Source of the DNA: Anaerolineaceae bacterium
GTDB taxonomy: Bacteria > Chloroflexota > Anaerolineae > Anaerolineales > Anaerolineaceae
Reading direction: 5' to 3'
DNA: 62,856 nt
NCBI GenBank assembly: GCA_020845515.1
Contig: JADLFQ010000047.1
Span: forward strand, 1-62,856
Shown here: positions 16,429-24,204 of the stretch, piece by piece
How the letters are laid out: each line of letters begins with the position of its first letter
Position numbering within the stretch: position 1 is the first letter of the stretch
The notes under the pieces: model-generated
Told to the model about the DNA's origin: nothing
Database searches by the model: none
The model's input: only the letters and a program-made list of their open reading frames with translations
Made by a program: the position numbers and the translations under genes

Positions 16429-17103
16429 TTATTGTTTTAAAGCCTGTTCAAACAGAGCGCGCGTGGCTTCATAGCAGCCTTCGCCGCAACACGGCAACTT
16501 GCCAACTGATAGAATTTTCCCATTTTCAATATTTGGATAAACTATGAGATGGTGTAATCTCTCTCCGTTGGCAAGCATAATTGTTGGGGTGCCACGAACC
16601 TTGTAAATTTCTTTGCCCAGTCGCCCCTCTTCAATAACGGCCGCTCGTGCTTCACCACCCTTGAAGTGATGGGTGAAATGATCCATGTCCAAACCAGCCT
16701 CGCGGGCGAGTTCCAGTATGATCTCACGCTGTCCAATATTGCGGCCCTCATAAAAAAAAGCCCGACGGAGCCGGAGATCAAAATCCCGACCGACTGTTTC
16801 ACCTTGCTGAAAAGCACACCAGGCGCCTTCGAAAGCAGGCAACGTAGTGGCCGGCCAATCATCTTTAAACGGCTTAAAGACAGCCTCGGGCTCTTGCAAG
16901 GCTGCCAACCAGATCTCCAATTCCAGTTCTTTGCGGTCAGGAGGACCTCCACCGTAGAGTTCCAAAGGGAAGGCTCTCTCTCGCAATCTTACGCGTCCCT
17001 GGTATTCAGGCATTATTTTCTGCAGGCGCACGGCCGCGACATAACACCATGGTCAATAGTATTCGGCCCACTCCCATAACTCAGGAAAATTCTTTTCAGT
17101 CAT
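16429..17103 (-). CDS. DsbA-like selenoprotein with UPWC active site (in-frame TGA)
   Basis: Reading from ATG at 17103 gives 224 residues if the TGA at 17055-17053 (codon 17) is read as selenocysteine. The context is WAEYY-U-PWCYVAA, exactly the place of the first Cys in the CPWCY redox motif of FrnE/DsbA-like thioredoxin-fold proteins. Downstream the frame is open and family-like, with the helical insertion and a cis-Pro loop RGTPTIML near residue 175, then a Cys-rich PCCGEGC segment. Family members oxidise or isomerise disulfides, or act as peroxidase-like reductases; no signal peptide is seen, so it is probably cytoplasmic. A normal caller would start at GTG 17031 and lose the active site. 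selA is in the same window (43827-45185). The ribosome site is weak (GAGAAA). Confidence 0.85.
17025..17048 (-). promoter_or_regulatory. Candidate bacterial SECIS hairpin
   Basis: Four bases after the TGA the mRNA can form GGUGU (17048-17044) paired with GCGCC (17029-17025), a bulged U (17043), AUG paired with CGU, and a seven-base loop UCGCGGC. A bulged U on the 5' arm is a feature of the E. coli fdhF SECIS that binds SelB. An alternative fold pairs CGC with GCG around a GGCCGU loop 17 bases after the TGA. Both are hand-folded, and the first loop is closer to the TGA than in fdhF. Confidence 0.45.
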
Positions 17104-17191
17104 CTTGTTTTCTCATTTCGTGTTTTTTTATCCATACACCGCGAAGAATTTAAACAGCACTTGGATTAAGAAAGCGACAAGCAAATTGGGC

Positions 17192-17234
17192 GAGAGGCGG
17201 GTGATTACTTTTTTCTGATCAGCCTCCGCCCCTC
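17192..17234. repeat. Long inverted repeat between osmC and the Sec-DsbA gene
   Basis: GAGAGGCGG (17192-17200) pairs with CCGCCCCTC (17226-17234) over nine positions with one G-U, and an inner TGAT/ATCA (17202-17205 / 17218-17221) extends it. On the minus strand it sits between the OsmC stop and the selenoprotein start. No T-run follows on that strand, so it is a poor terminator. It could be an operator, an mRNA-stabilising hairpin or an attenuator. Confidence 0.45.
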
Positions 17235-17256
17235 CTTTGCACAATGAAAATTTACA

Positions 17257-17673
17257 CTAAGCTAATCGAGCTGTCAGGTTCGTGTCCACAGCTGCAAGCG
17301 CTTGAGAGACAGGGCACCCTTTTTTTGCTTTTTCGGCGAACTCAATGAACGTTTTTTCATTGATGCCGGGGACTTCCCCAACCGTAGAAAGATCAATATG
17401 TGTGATTTTAGGTCCCTCTCCCAGATGTACTTTGGCGGTTGTTGCAATTTTGGTAGGGGTATGGCCAGCCTCAGACAAGATCAAAGCCAGGTACATTGAA
17501 AAGCACCCCGCGTGTGCTGCGCCAATCATCTCTTCCGGGTTTGTTCCAGACCCATCTTCGAAACGAGACAGATAACTGAAAGGGCCTTCATATTCACCTG
17601 AACCCAGGCGCATACTCCCTTTCCCTTTTGGCAAGTTCCCTTCCCAAATTGCAGATGATTCTCTTGTAGCCAT
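17257..17673 (-). CDS. OsmC/Ohr-family peroxiredoxin
   Basis: A 138-residue OsmC-family protein. The two redox cysteines are in HAGCFSM (near residue 56) and KGCPVSQAL (near 122), the usual spacing for the family, which reduces organic or fatty-acid hydroperoxides with thiol electrons. The frame is open to 17727, but the ATG at 17673 with an AAGGAG site gives the family's usual N-terminus (ATRESSAIWEG) and length. It lies in the redox cluster with the NAD(P)H oxidoreductase, cupin and selenoprotein genes. OsmC rather than Ohr is suggested by the YSG/GTNPEEM pattern. Confidence 0.87.
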   Translation of the reverse strand: MATRESSAIWEGNLPKGKGSMRLGSGEYEGPFSYLSRFEDGSGTNPEEMIGAAHAGCFSMYLALILSEAGHTPTKIATTAKVHLGEGPKITHIDLSTVGEVPGINEKTFIEFAEKAKKGCPVSQALAAVDTNLTARLA

Positions 17674-17774
17674 TTTTACACTCCTTACGCAAATTTTGAT
17701 ACGAGGTTTAGATAATAAGAGACGCATAATACGAGTGTGGAATAAAATCTCACAAGTAGGACGAGTCTTTTTTA

Positions 17775-18101
17775 TTACGCCCAGGCACCGGGCACGCCAT
17801 GCAAGATGCCAACAAAGACAAGTTCTTCCAAAGCGCGGATAACATGCTGTTCTGCAGGGTCAAATACAAGCAGGGTATTGGCATCCACCGTTTTCTCTAC
17901 GCCATCTCCGCCGGTAAATACACCCTTGCCACTCAGGACAACTACATAGAATGGCGAGCTTGGGGCATTGTGCTCCCGAATGATTTGTCCCGGATTCATG
18001 GTAAACAAAATTGCTCTTCCGCTCTTGTCAACATGCAATGGTTCGGCGTGAGCTCCCTTAGGGCTGAATTGCCAATTTTCAAGTAAGTTTATAGTTTCCA
18101 T
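17775..18101 (-). CDS. Cupin-domain protein
   Basis: A 108-residue single cupin. The two metal-site segments are readable: GQIIREHNAPSSPFYVVVLSGKG (His and Glu-poor variant of motif 1, residues ~37-59) and DPAEQHVIRA (motif 2, ~82-91). The fold often binds a metal and a small ligand; the reaction is unknown. Its start follows the oxidoreductase stop by 2 bases and has a GAGG site, so the two are one transcript. The position in a redox cluster suggests a thiol- or oxygen-related role, but that is inference. Confidence 0.8.
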   Translation of the reverse strand: METINLLENWQFSPKGAHAEPLHVDKSGRAILFTMNPGQIIREHNAPSSPFYVVVLSGKGVFTGGDGVEKTVDANTLLVFDPAEQHVIRALEELVFVGILHGVPGAWA

Positions 18102-18103
18102 GG

Positions 18104-19291
18104 TTAATTCCTCTCTCTGTCTAGTCTGCCAATAAGGTCTGTGGATTTAAAAGGGCCTGGCTCGGTGAGCAGGGTGCGCGCGGCGGGCACAGTGTTCCAT
18201 ACGTTCCACAACAAAACACCGCGCACCCTGCCATTCTCCAGGTAATAAACAATGCCTTTTTTGTAAGGCTCTTGCCAATCGGCTATGATGTCCAGCTTGC
18301 TATTCAATTCTCCGACAGCCTCGAAGCCCAACTCGAATAGATCTGAGTAGAACATGGGCGCGTGCGTGTAGGGTTCATTCGCACCAGCCATGTTTCGGCC
18401 TGCATATTTCCCCATCGTGATAGCATTATCTTCATGCTCCACCCGCATGCGTTTATCAAGAGCGGGGTAATAAAAGTTTGCCACGTCGCCAGCCGCATAA
18501 ATATCTGGTACCGAGGTTTGTAAATGCTCATCAACGATGATCCCATTTTCCACCTTCAAGCCAGCTTGCTGAGCAAGTTCAATGTTCGGGTGAATTCCAA
18601 TCCCGGCCACTATGCCGTCAACTTCAATCACCCGTCCTGTTCCTGTACGGACTAAGAGTCGCTCTCCGGCTTGTTCAACACTGACTGCCGTGTCTTCAGG
18701 TATGATCACCACGCCCTGCTGCCGGTAGTAATTGTTGATGAAATGCGACAGGTCAGCGGGGTACACTCTTGCGCCAATGGCGTTTTCGGGAAAAATCATG
18801 GTGACTTTATTGCCAACCATTGTTAATGCCGCGGCAATCTCTGACCCGATAAACCCACCGCCAATCACAAGAAACGATTTCTTGTGCTCACTCATCGCTC
18901 GTAGGCGTTGATAATCCTGAAAGCTGCGATAGTAGATGATGTTATCAGCCCCAAAAGGCAGGCGGTTTGGTGAGCCCCCCGTAGCGAGAAGCAATTTGTC
19001 GTAAGTATATTTCTCTCCCTTATCATCATGGATTGATTTGCTCTGCGGGTCGAGTTGGACGATCTTGTGTTTCAAGTACAATTCGACGCCTAAATCGCGT
19101 GTGTTGCGCCAGATTTTCTCGACTGGGCGTCCTTTCCACAAATCTTTGGAGAGCTTTGGGCGAGTGTAGGGCGGGTCCAACTCACGACTGATCATGCCAA
19201 TAGAACTTTCTGTATCCAATTCGCGAATGCCGCGAACTGCCGCATCACCCGTCAGCCCTCCTCCAATAATGAGATAGCGATAATGTTTCAT
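18104..19291 (-). CDS. FAD-dependent NAD(P)H:acceptor oxidoreductase (ferredoxin-reductase-like)
   Basis: A 395-residue pyridine-nucleotide-disulfide-fold oxidoreductase. The FAD Rossmann motif GGGLTG is near residue 11, the NAD(P)-binding VIGGGFIGSE near 142 and the second FAD motif DIYAAGDVA near 265. There is no CxxC, so it is of the ferredoxin/rubredoxin-reductase or monodehydroascorbate-reductase-like type, passing electrons to a protein partner. The frame is open to 19306, but the ATG at 19291 preceded by AGGAGG is preferred. It heads the redox cluster and could supply electrons to its members; that link is inferred from position only. Confidence 0.85.
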   Translation of the reverse strand: MKHYRYLIIGGGLTGDAAVRGIRELDTESSIGMISRELDPPYTRPKLSKDLWKGRPVEKIWRNTRDLGVELYLKHKIVQLDPQSKSIHDDKGEKYTYDKLLLATGGSPNRLPFGADNIIYYRSFQDYQRLRAMSEHKKSFLVIGGGFIGSEIAAALTMVGNKVTMIFPENAIGARVYPADLSHFINNYYRQQGVVIIPEDTAVSVEQAGERLLVRTGTGRVIEVDGIVAGIGIHPNIELAQQAGLKVENGIIVDEHLQTSVPDIYAAGDVANFYYPALDKRMRVEHEDNAITMGKYAGRNMAGANEPYTHAPMFYSDLFELGFEAVGELNSKLDIIADWQEPYKKGIVYYLENGRVRGVLLWNVWNTVPAARTLLTEPGPFKSTDLIGRLDRERN

Positions 19292-19302
19292 AAATTGCCT
19301 CC

Positions 19303-19515
19303 TCATTTCAAACTATTGATTTTATCAGCCTGGCTCGAGCGGATTATTTTATGATCATAATTCTTGATTTTGACCATACAAGCTTGCTTCCCAATAACAG
19401 GGTAGGTTTCAAAGGCTTTTGCAAAATCCTTCCGGAGCTTTCCCGTAAAAAGCCTGGTCGCCGCGAATGGTATGATGGTGGATAATAATCTTCTCCAAAT
19501 CAGCAAATCTTTCAT
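19303..19515 (-). CDS. Small ORF upstream of the oxidoreductase, possibly degraded
   Basis: A 70-codon frame with a good AAGGAG site six bases before its ATG, ending 11 bases before the next start. The product is basic and matches nothing I know. The alternative +1 frame across the first half (about 19520-19415) reads DERFADLEKIIIHHHTIRGDQ and looks more protein-like, ending in TGA. So this may be a frameshifted remnant of a longer gene or a real small protein. I cannot decide. Confidence 0.35.
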   Translation of the reverse strand: MKDLLIWRRLLSTIIPFAATRLFTGKLRKDFAKAFETYPVIGKQACMVKIKNYDHKIIRSSQADKINSLK

Positions 19516-19558
19516 CTGTCTCCTTGCACTCCTGCTTTCAATTTATTCTTGAAGGCGG

Positions 19559-19957
19559 CTAATAGGATTGGCCTAAAATAGCTTCAAAGAGTGTTTCAGC
19601 AGGACACCCTTTGAGCAGGAAAGTATCCACACCGGCGGCAAGTGCTGCCACGCGTGTACCTGGGTGCATCGCGAGCATCACAACCTTAGTTTTGGGCCAT
19701 TTGCGTTTTATCAAGCGGGTTGCTTCTATGCCATTGATACCCGGTATTGAGGCATCCATGAGGACAATCTCCGGCTGAAGGGCGGCCATTATTTGGAGCA
19801 CTTCAGGCCATTGGCACGCTTCTCCAGCTACTTGAATCGCTGAGGAGAGACCACCTCCCCAAGAAGTACTTCGAGTGAGCAGAAGTGCCTTAAGAGCCTG
19901 CCGGACCCTGGGATCATTGTCACAAATCAGAATTGTTTTAGAAGGACTAGCTGCCAT
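19559..19957 (-). CDS. Stand-alone response-regulator receiver protein
   Basis: A 132-residue CheY-like receiver without an output domain. Acidic residues DND (~11-13), the phospho-acceptor Asp in IVLMDASIPG (~68) and the Lys in TFLLKGCP (~118) are present. The usual Thr/Ser after beta-4 is replaced by Ala (VVMLAMHPG), which could weaken signal transmission. A 20-residue insertion-like segment precedes beta-3. The frame extends to 20017, but ATG 19957 with an AGGA site is better. No kinase is adjacent on this transcript; the two-component pair at 20170-23012 is separated by a terminator. Confidence 0.72.
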   Translation of the reverse strand: MAASPSKTILICDNDPRVRQALKALLLTRSTSWGGGLSSAIQVAGEACQWPEVLQIMAALQPEIVLMDASIPGINGIEATRLIKRKWPKTKVVMLAMHPGTRVAALAAGVDTFLLKGCPAETLFEAILGQSY

Positions 19958-20116
19958 GCCTATATCTTCCTGCACCTGCCCGGAACATTTGAAGCCCGGA
20001 GATCTGCGCTTTCTCATATAGGATACCTATATTCCCCATCATTGGCACCATTGAGATGTGGATTTTCATCTCCACCTTTTTGGGGAAAACTAGATTTTGC
20101 TGTTATAGGATTAGAA

Positions 20117-20149
20117 AACAAAAAGTCACCAACCTGGTGACTTTTTGTT
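20117..20149. terminator. Rho-independent terminator after the two-component operon
   Basis: AACAAAAAGTCACC pairs perfectly with GGTGACTTTTTGTT around a five-base loop (AACCT): 14 base pairs with A/T-rich flanks that work as T-runs on either strand. It lies 21 bases after the stop of the response-regulator gene on the minus strand. Confidence 0.9.
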
Positions 20150-20169
20150 GTGAATGAGTTTACACCTCT

Positions 20170-20847
20170 TTATTGATCATTATTACCATCTATTTCATCC
20201 AGCGAGGTCAATCCCGTGCGCAGTGCATAGAGTGTTGCTTGAACACGATTAGCCAAATGAAGTTTGCTGAGAATGTTGCCCACATGGGTTCGAACGGTAG
20301 CTTCCCCAATAATGAGCTGATCTGCGATTTGACGATTGCTAAGCCCTCGTGCAACCAGGCGGACAACATCTTCTTCTCGTTCTGTCAGTGGATCTGGTGT
20401 TAATGGCTGTTTTGCCGGCTGGCCTAATTCTTGTAGCATCATTTTTGCTACGGTTGGATGCAAGAAGGGTTCACCGTAATTTACCTTCCGAATTGCAGTA
20501 ACAAGCGCTTTGGGGTCAGAATCCTTGAGTAAATAACCCATCGCGCCCGCCTTGATTGCGGGGAAAACCTTGTCTTCAGCTACAAAGCTGGTGAGGGCCA
20601 TAATACGGATGTGTGGTTGAAGTACTGTGATCCGTTCGATTGCTGTGATGCCATCCATCTTTGGCATCACGAGGTCCATTAGAATTACGTCCGGGTTAAG
20701 TGTTTTTGCCTGCGCGATGGCTTCCTCGCCGTTGGAGGCTTCACCAACAACGTCAATATCATCCACCTGTTTCAGTAAGGCGCAGATACCTTTTCGTACA
20801 ATATTTTGGTCGTCCACCACCAAAAGCTTGATTGGTTTTTCGCCCAT
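20170..20847 (-). CDS. NarL/LuxR-family response regulator
   Basis: A 225-residue two-domain regulator. The receiver domain (residues ~6-120) has VVDDQ, phospho-acceptor D57 in VILMDLVMPKMDG, Thr in IMALTSF and Lys in GYLLKDSD. The LuxR-type helix-turn-helix (about 150-210) shows LTEREEDVVRLVARGLSNRQIA and VRTHVGNIL. It is a DNA-binding transcription regulator controlled by phosphorylation, almost surely by the histidine kinase encoded 5 bases upstream in the same operon. Targets are unknown. Confidence 0.93.
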   Translation of the reverse strand: MGEKPIKLLVVDDQNIVRKGICALLKQVDDIDVVGEASNGEEAIAQAKTLNPDVILMDLVMPKMDGITAIERITVLQPHIRIMALTSFVAEDKVFPAIKAGAMGYLLKDSDPKALVTAIRKVNYGEPFLHPTVAKMMLQELGQPAKQPLTPDPLTEREEDVVRLVARGLSNRQIADQLIIGEATVRTHVGNILSKLHLANRVQATLYALRTGLTSLDEIDGNNDQ

Positions 20848-20852
20848 ATTGC

Positions 20853-23012
20853 CTACCTCCCGGTGTCTTCAACCGGCTTATTTGAGTCACTGACATTTAT
20901 GGGAATTGTCACTCTTAAACATGTCCCTTTTCCGGAAGCACTTTTGATCTCCAGTGGCCCACCCGATTGTTGTACTCTCTCCCGAATACCCTGCAGCCCA
21001 ACCCCGCCACTTCGCGTGTTATCCTCCGGGTTAAAACCCACCCCATTGTCAACCACTTCCAACTGAACGTTATTTGTATTATATTTTAACTGAACACGAG
21101 CCATATCAGCCTTGGCATGCTTGACCACATTATTCAAACCTTCTTGAACGATCTGGTAGAGTTGTTCTTCGATATTTACTGGCAAACGTCTTTCGCCTTC
21201 TATGACAACCTCGGTTTTTAACCCGGTGCGAGCTTCCACTGCCGTCAGCCTGGATTGTAGAACTGAGGCCAAACCTTCTTCCTCCAGCATCAATGGGCGC
21301 AGTTCAAACACCAACAAACGCATGTCGTACATGGCTTCGCGTGCCATATTGCGCACTTCGTTGAGATTTTGTTCAAGGGCTTCCCACTGCTTTCTTGAAA
21401 ATGCCAATAAGCTGGCATCAGCATATAAATTCACGCTGTAAAGTGCTTGTGTTACTGAATCGTGCAGCTCACGCGCCAGACGTTGACGCTCTTCCAGTAC
21501 GGCGACTTGTTCTGCCTTTTGTTGCAAGCGAACATGTTCGATAATAATCGCTGCCTGGTCTGCAAACAGCTCGATGATCCTCATGTCTTCCCGGGTTGGT
21601 TCGCTTGGTTTGTCCAAGATATTCAATACCCCGATTGTTTGCGAGTCCACCTTTAGAGGAACTGATAGCATGGAAAGGAGACCCGGTGTCCAAGGGTAAC
21701 CTTGCCATTGATCTGCCGTATCGTCCAATTTGCTTTCCTGGCGTTTCGCCCATACATAGCGGCCTGTTTGGATTGCCCGGCCCGCAAGAGTTCCTTCCAC
21801 AGGCAGGTAGTCTAGCGTGTATATGGGGGATCCGGCGCGTTGGGTTAATCTGAGCCAACCTCCCTTGTCAAGTAACAAGACTGCGCTCCCTTTTGCGCCG
21901 GTTAACTGCATGGCTTCTGTGCAAACGATCTCCAAAACTTCGTCAAGACCAATTTTTTGCAACAAGCCTTTTGCAATTCTTTGAATGCCTATGCTTTCTG
22001 CCAACCTTTTGCGTATATCTTCTTCAATTTGTTTGCGTTTCGTGATATCCGCAGCTACACAGGTTAGTCCTGTAACGGTGCCATTTTCATCGAAAAGGGG
22101 TGTGAGAGTCATATCGTAAAATGAAGTCTGCCCCCCTATAGTCAGTGATACCTCTTCACGGGTTAATAACCCTGCTCCAATCACTCTTTCTTTCAAGGCG
22201 GTCAATCGCATGGCATCTTCTGGAGCAAATAAATCGGCGTCTGTTTTGCCAACAATAATTGACTGGTTTGTGTAATTTTGAGGGTTATAGATCCAGGTAT
22301 AGCGCAAGTCAATATCCTGGTTAAAGACAACAAGTGGTGTGCCCATCAACGCAATCCGAAAGCGCTGCTCACTTTCTTGTAAAGCTTTATCGGCTTTTTC
22401 TAATTCCTCACTTCTCTCCCGAGTACGCTTTTCCAGTCTGCGATAAGCCCTCTCTTGTTTTTGTAGTTGCTTTTGTACAGCAGCGCTTGCTTTCATGAAA
22501 TGCATTTCATTGAGGCCTTTTTTTGTCAGGTGCTGAATAAGCTGAATGAGAAATTCTAAATAGGTTTCTATCTGCTTTTCGGTTACGATAGGAACTTCTC
22601 GAACCGCCTTCAAGCAAACTGTCTTGTTCAAACCCAACTCTTGCGCCAGTGAGCGTATCCTGTCTTTATTTGGTGGTTTATGAAAAACTGGCCCGAGAGA
22701 AAGGGCGGCTTTATCATTGTTTTCAACGCAGATGATGCCGGTATACTTGAAAAGCCCGCCGGGAAGCTCCAAGCGCCTTAAAGGTCTCTTGTTGGCACCA
22801 GAAACGACTCTTTCACTGCTCTGCCACCAGTTTTGCATTGATTGAGGAATGTTTTGGTTGAATTTGTCGCAAATATTTTGGCCCGAAGCGACAATCCTAA
22901 CCTGATTGTCCAAATCCAGTATTTCACTTGGTATCTGGGTGATTGAATAAAAAGACGCCAGTATTTGTTGAATATCTGGAATAACAACCAAGCCGGAAAA
23001 AGGATACTGCAT
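20853..23012 (-). CDS. Sensor histidine kinase (PocR-like, PAS, GAF, HisKA_3-HATPase)
   Basis: A 719-residue cytoplasmic kinase with no membrane segment. Residues ~1-175 look like a PocR-type ligand-binding domain. A coiled coil (~175-225) leads to a PAS domain (~225-345, with a VTGLTCVAADITKRK end), a GAF domain (~360-505) and the NarL-partner kinase core. The phospho-accepting His is in ARELHDSVTQ (~523); ATP-binding motifs VVDNGVGF and GGVGLQGIRER come near the end. PocR domains often sense small organic molecules, and several Cys residues in that part (GQNICDKF, GIICVEN) could matter. It is transcribed with the response regulator. An AAAGGA site precedes the ATG. Confidence 0.88.
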   Translation of the reverse strand: MQYPFSGLVVIPDIQQILASFYSITQIPSEILDLDNQVRIVASGQNICDKFNQNIPQSMQNWWQSSERVVSGANKRPLRRLELPGGLFKYTGIICVENNDKAALSLGPVFHKPPNKDRIRSLAQELGLNKTVCLKAVREVPIVTEKQIETYLEFLIQLIQHLTKKGLNEMHFMKASAAVQKQLQKQERAYRRLEKRTRERSEELEKADKALQESEQRFRIALMGTPLVVFNQDIDLRYTWIYNPQNYTNQSIIVGKTDADLFAPEDAMRLTALKERVIGAGLLTREEVSLTIGGQTSFYDMTLTPLFDENGTVTGLTCVAADITKRKQIEEDIRKRLAESIGIQRIAKGLLQKIGLDEVLEIVCTEAMQLTGAKGSAVLLLDKGGWLRLTQRAGSPIYTLDYLPVEGTLAGRAIQTGRYVWAKRQESKLDDTADQWQGYPWTPGLLSMLSVPLKVDSQTIGVLNILDKPSEPTREDMRIIELFADQAAIIIEHVRLQQKAEQVAVLEERQRLARELHDSVTQALYSVNLYADASLLAFSRKQWEALEQNLNEVRNMAREAMYDMRLLVFELRPLMLEEEGLASVLQSRLTAVEARTGLKTEVVIEGERRLPVNIEEQLYQIVQEGLNNVVKHAKADMARVQLKYNTNNVQLEVVDNGVGFNPEDNTRSGGVGLQGIRERVQQSGGPLEIKSASGKGTCLRVTIPINVSDSNKPVEDTGR

Positions 23013-23175
23013 AGGAGAATCCTTTAGAATTGGAGATCGAAAGGTTTTTCTTATCTCTTGGCGAGGTATGGATATTAAGCCAAGGTTTGAAAACCCTTCC
23101 TTGATCTTAAATGTAAATACCCTTAAGCAATTCTAACCCAGAAATTCCTGTGATGTTCCCTCTGTTTGTGAGTTT

Positions 23176-23201
23176 AAAAGGTTAGGGCGGTTACCCCAAC
23201 C
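23176..23201 (-). terminator. Terminator overlapping the 3' end of trpS
   Basis: On the minus strand GGTTGGGG (23201-23194) pairs with CCCTAACC (23187-23180), one pair being G-T, with a six-base loop that contains the trpS TAA stop. TTTT follows. A compact terminator embedded in the last codons of the gene. Confidence 0.7.
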
Positions 23202-24174
23202 CTATAGCGCTTTTTACGTGGTTTAGAGTTTTCTCTGCAATTGGTCGTAGTTTGGCATCCCCCTCTGCCAGCAAATGATCAATATACGATGGATCATTTG
23301 TTATTTCTTGATAACGCAATTGCAGGGGCTTGAGGAATTCGATAATGACCTCAGCCAGTTCTTTCTTAAAGATTGCATAGCCTTTTCCCTCAAACCGTTC
23401 CTCTATGTCAATCCTGCTTAACCCACTGAAAAGCTCAAAAATGGTCAGGAGATTGTGGATGGCGGGGTGATTTCTATCAAAGCGAATACTATGAAGTGAA
23501 TCGGTTTTCGCTCTCATAATTTTTAAATAAATTTCGTCTGGAGAGTCCAGCAAATTTATCGCGTGGCTTTTCCCTGTTTTGCTTTTACTCATTTTCTTCG
23601 TGGGATCGTCCAGGCTCATAATGCGTGCACCCACTTCGTTCACGGTGGATTCCGGTAATTTAAATACTTCCCCATAAACCGAATTGAATCGCCGGGCTAC
23701 ATCGCGTGTCAACTCTACATGTTGTCTTTGATCTTCTCCAACTGGCACCAAGTCGGACTGGTAGAGCAAGATATCCGCAGCCATTAACGCAGGATAATCA
23801 AAAAGCCCAATGTTGACTTCTTCCTTTTTCTTTTTTGACTTTTCTTTGAACTGGGTCATGCGTTGCATCCAGCCCATTGGGATGTAGCAATTGAGTATCC
23901 AAGCCAATTCTGCATGCGCTCCGATATGTGATTGAATGAATACCGTAGACAGGTCCGGTTCTATTCCGGCTGCATAGAGAAGGGCGGCAGTTTCGCGGTT
24001 TTTGGCCCGGAGCACCTTGGGGTCTTGTGGAATGGTAATGGCATGCAGGTCAACAATGCAGAAGATATTGTTGTACTGAGATTGTGAGCTTACCCACTGC
24101 CGGATTGCGCCAAGGTAGTTACCAATGTGAAGGCTGCCGGTTGGTTGAATGCCCGAAAATACCCGCTTTTTCAT
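23191..24174 (-). CDS. trpS: Tryptophanyl-tRNA synthetase
   Basis: A 327-residue class Ic aminoacyl-tRNA synthetase. The HIGH-type motif is GSLHIGNYLGA near residues 11-21, and the KMSKS motif is KKMSKSKTG near 193. PVGEDQRQHVELTRD is a typical TrpS segment. It charges tRNA-Trp. The frame is open to a TTG at 24192, but the ATG at 24174 fits the family N-terminus (KRVFSGIQPTG). The ribosome site is weak. The gene ends in its own terminator. Length and motifs are standard. Confidence 0.95.
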   Translation of the reverse strand: MKKRVFSGIQPTGSLHIGNYLGAIRQWVSSQSQYNNIFCIVDLHAITIPQDPKVLRAKNRETAALLYAAGIEPDLSTVFIQSHIGAHAELAWILNCYIPMGWMQRMTQFKEKSKKKKEEVNIGLFDYPALMAADILLYQSDLVPVGEDQRQHVELTRDVARRFNSVYGEVFKLPESTVNEVGARIMSLDDPTKKMSKSKTGKSHAINLLDSPDEIYLKIMRAKTDSLHSIRFDRNHPAIHNLLTIFELFSGLSRIDIEERFEGKGYAIFKKELAEVIIEFLKPLQLRYQEITNDPSYIDHLLAEGDAKLRPIAEKTLNHVKSAIGLG

Positions 24175-24204
24175 ATCGTATCTGTAATCCAATCTGTAAA
24201 GATT

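Noticed and set aside
17031..17031. GTG 17031 as start of the DsbA-like gene
   Set aside because: It would remove the redox motif and the first helix; no ribosome site precedes it. The ATG 17103 reading with Sec explains the frame better.
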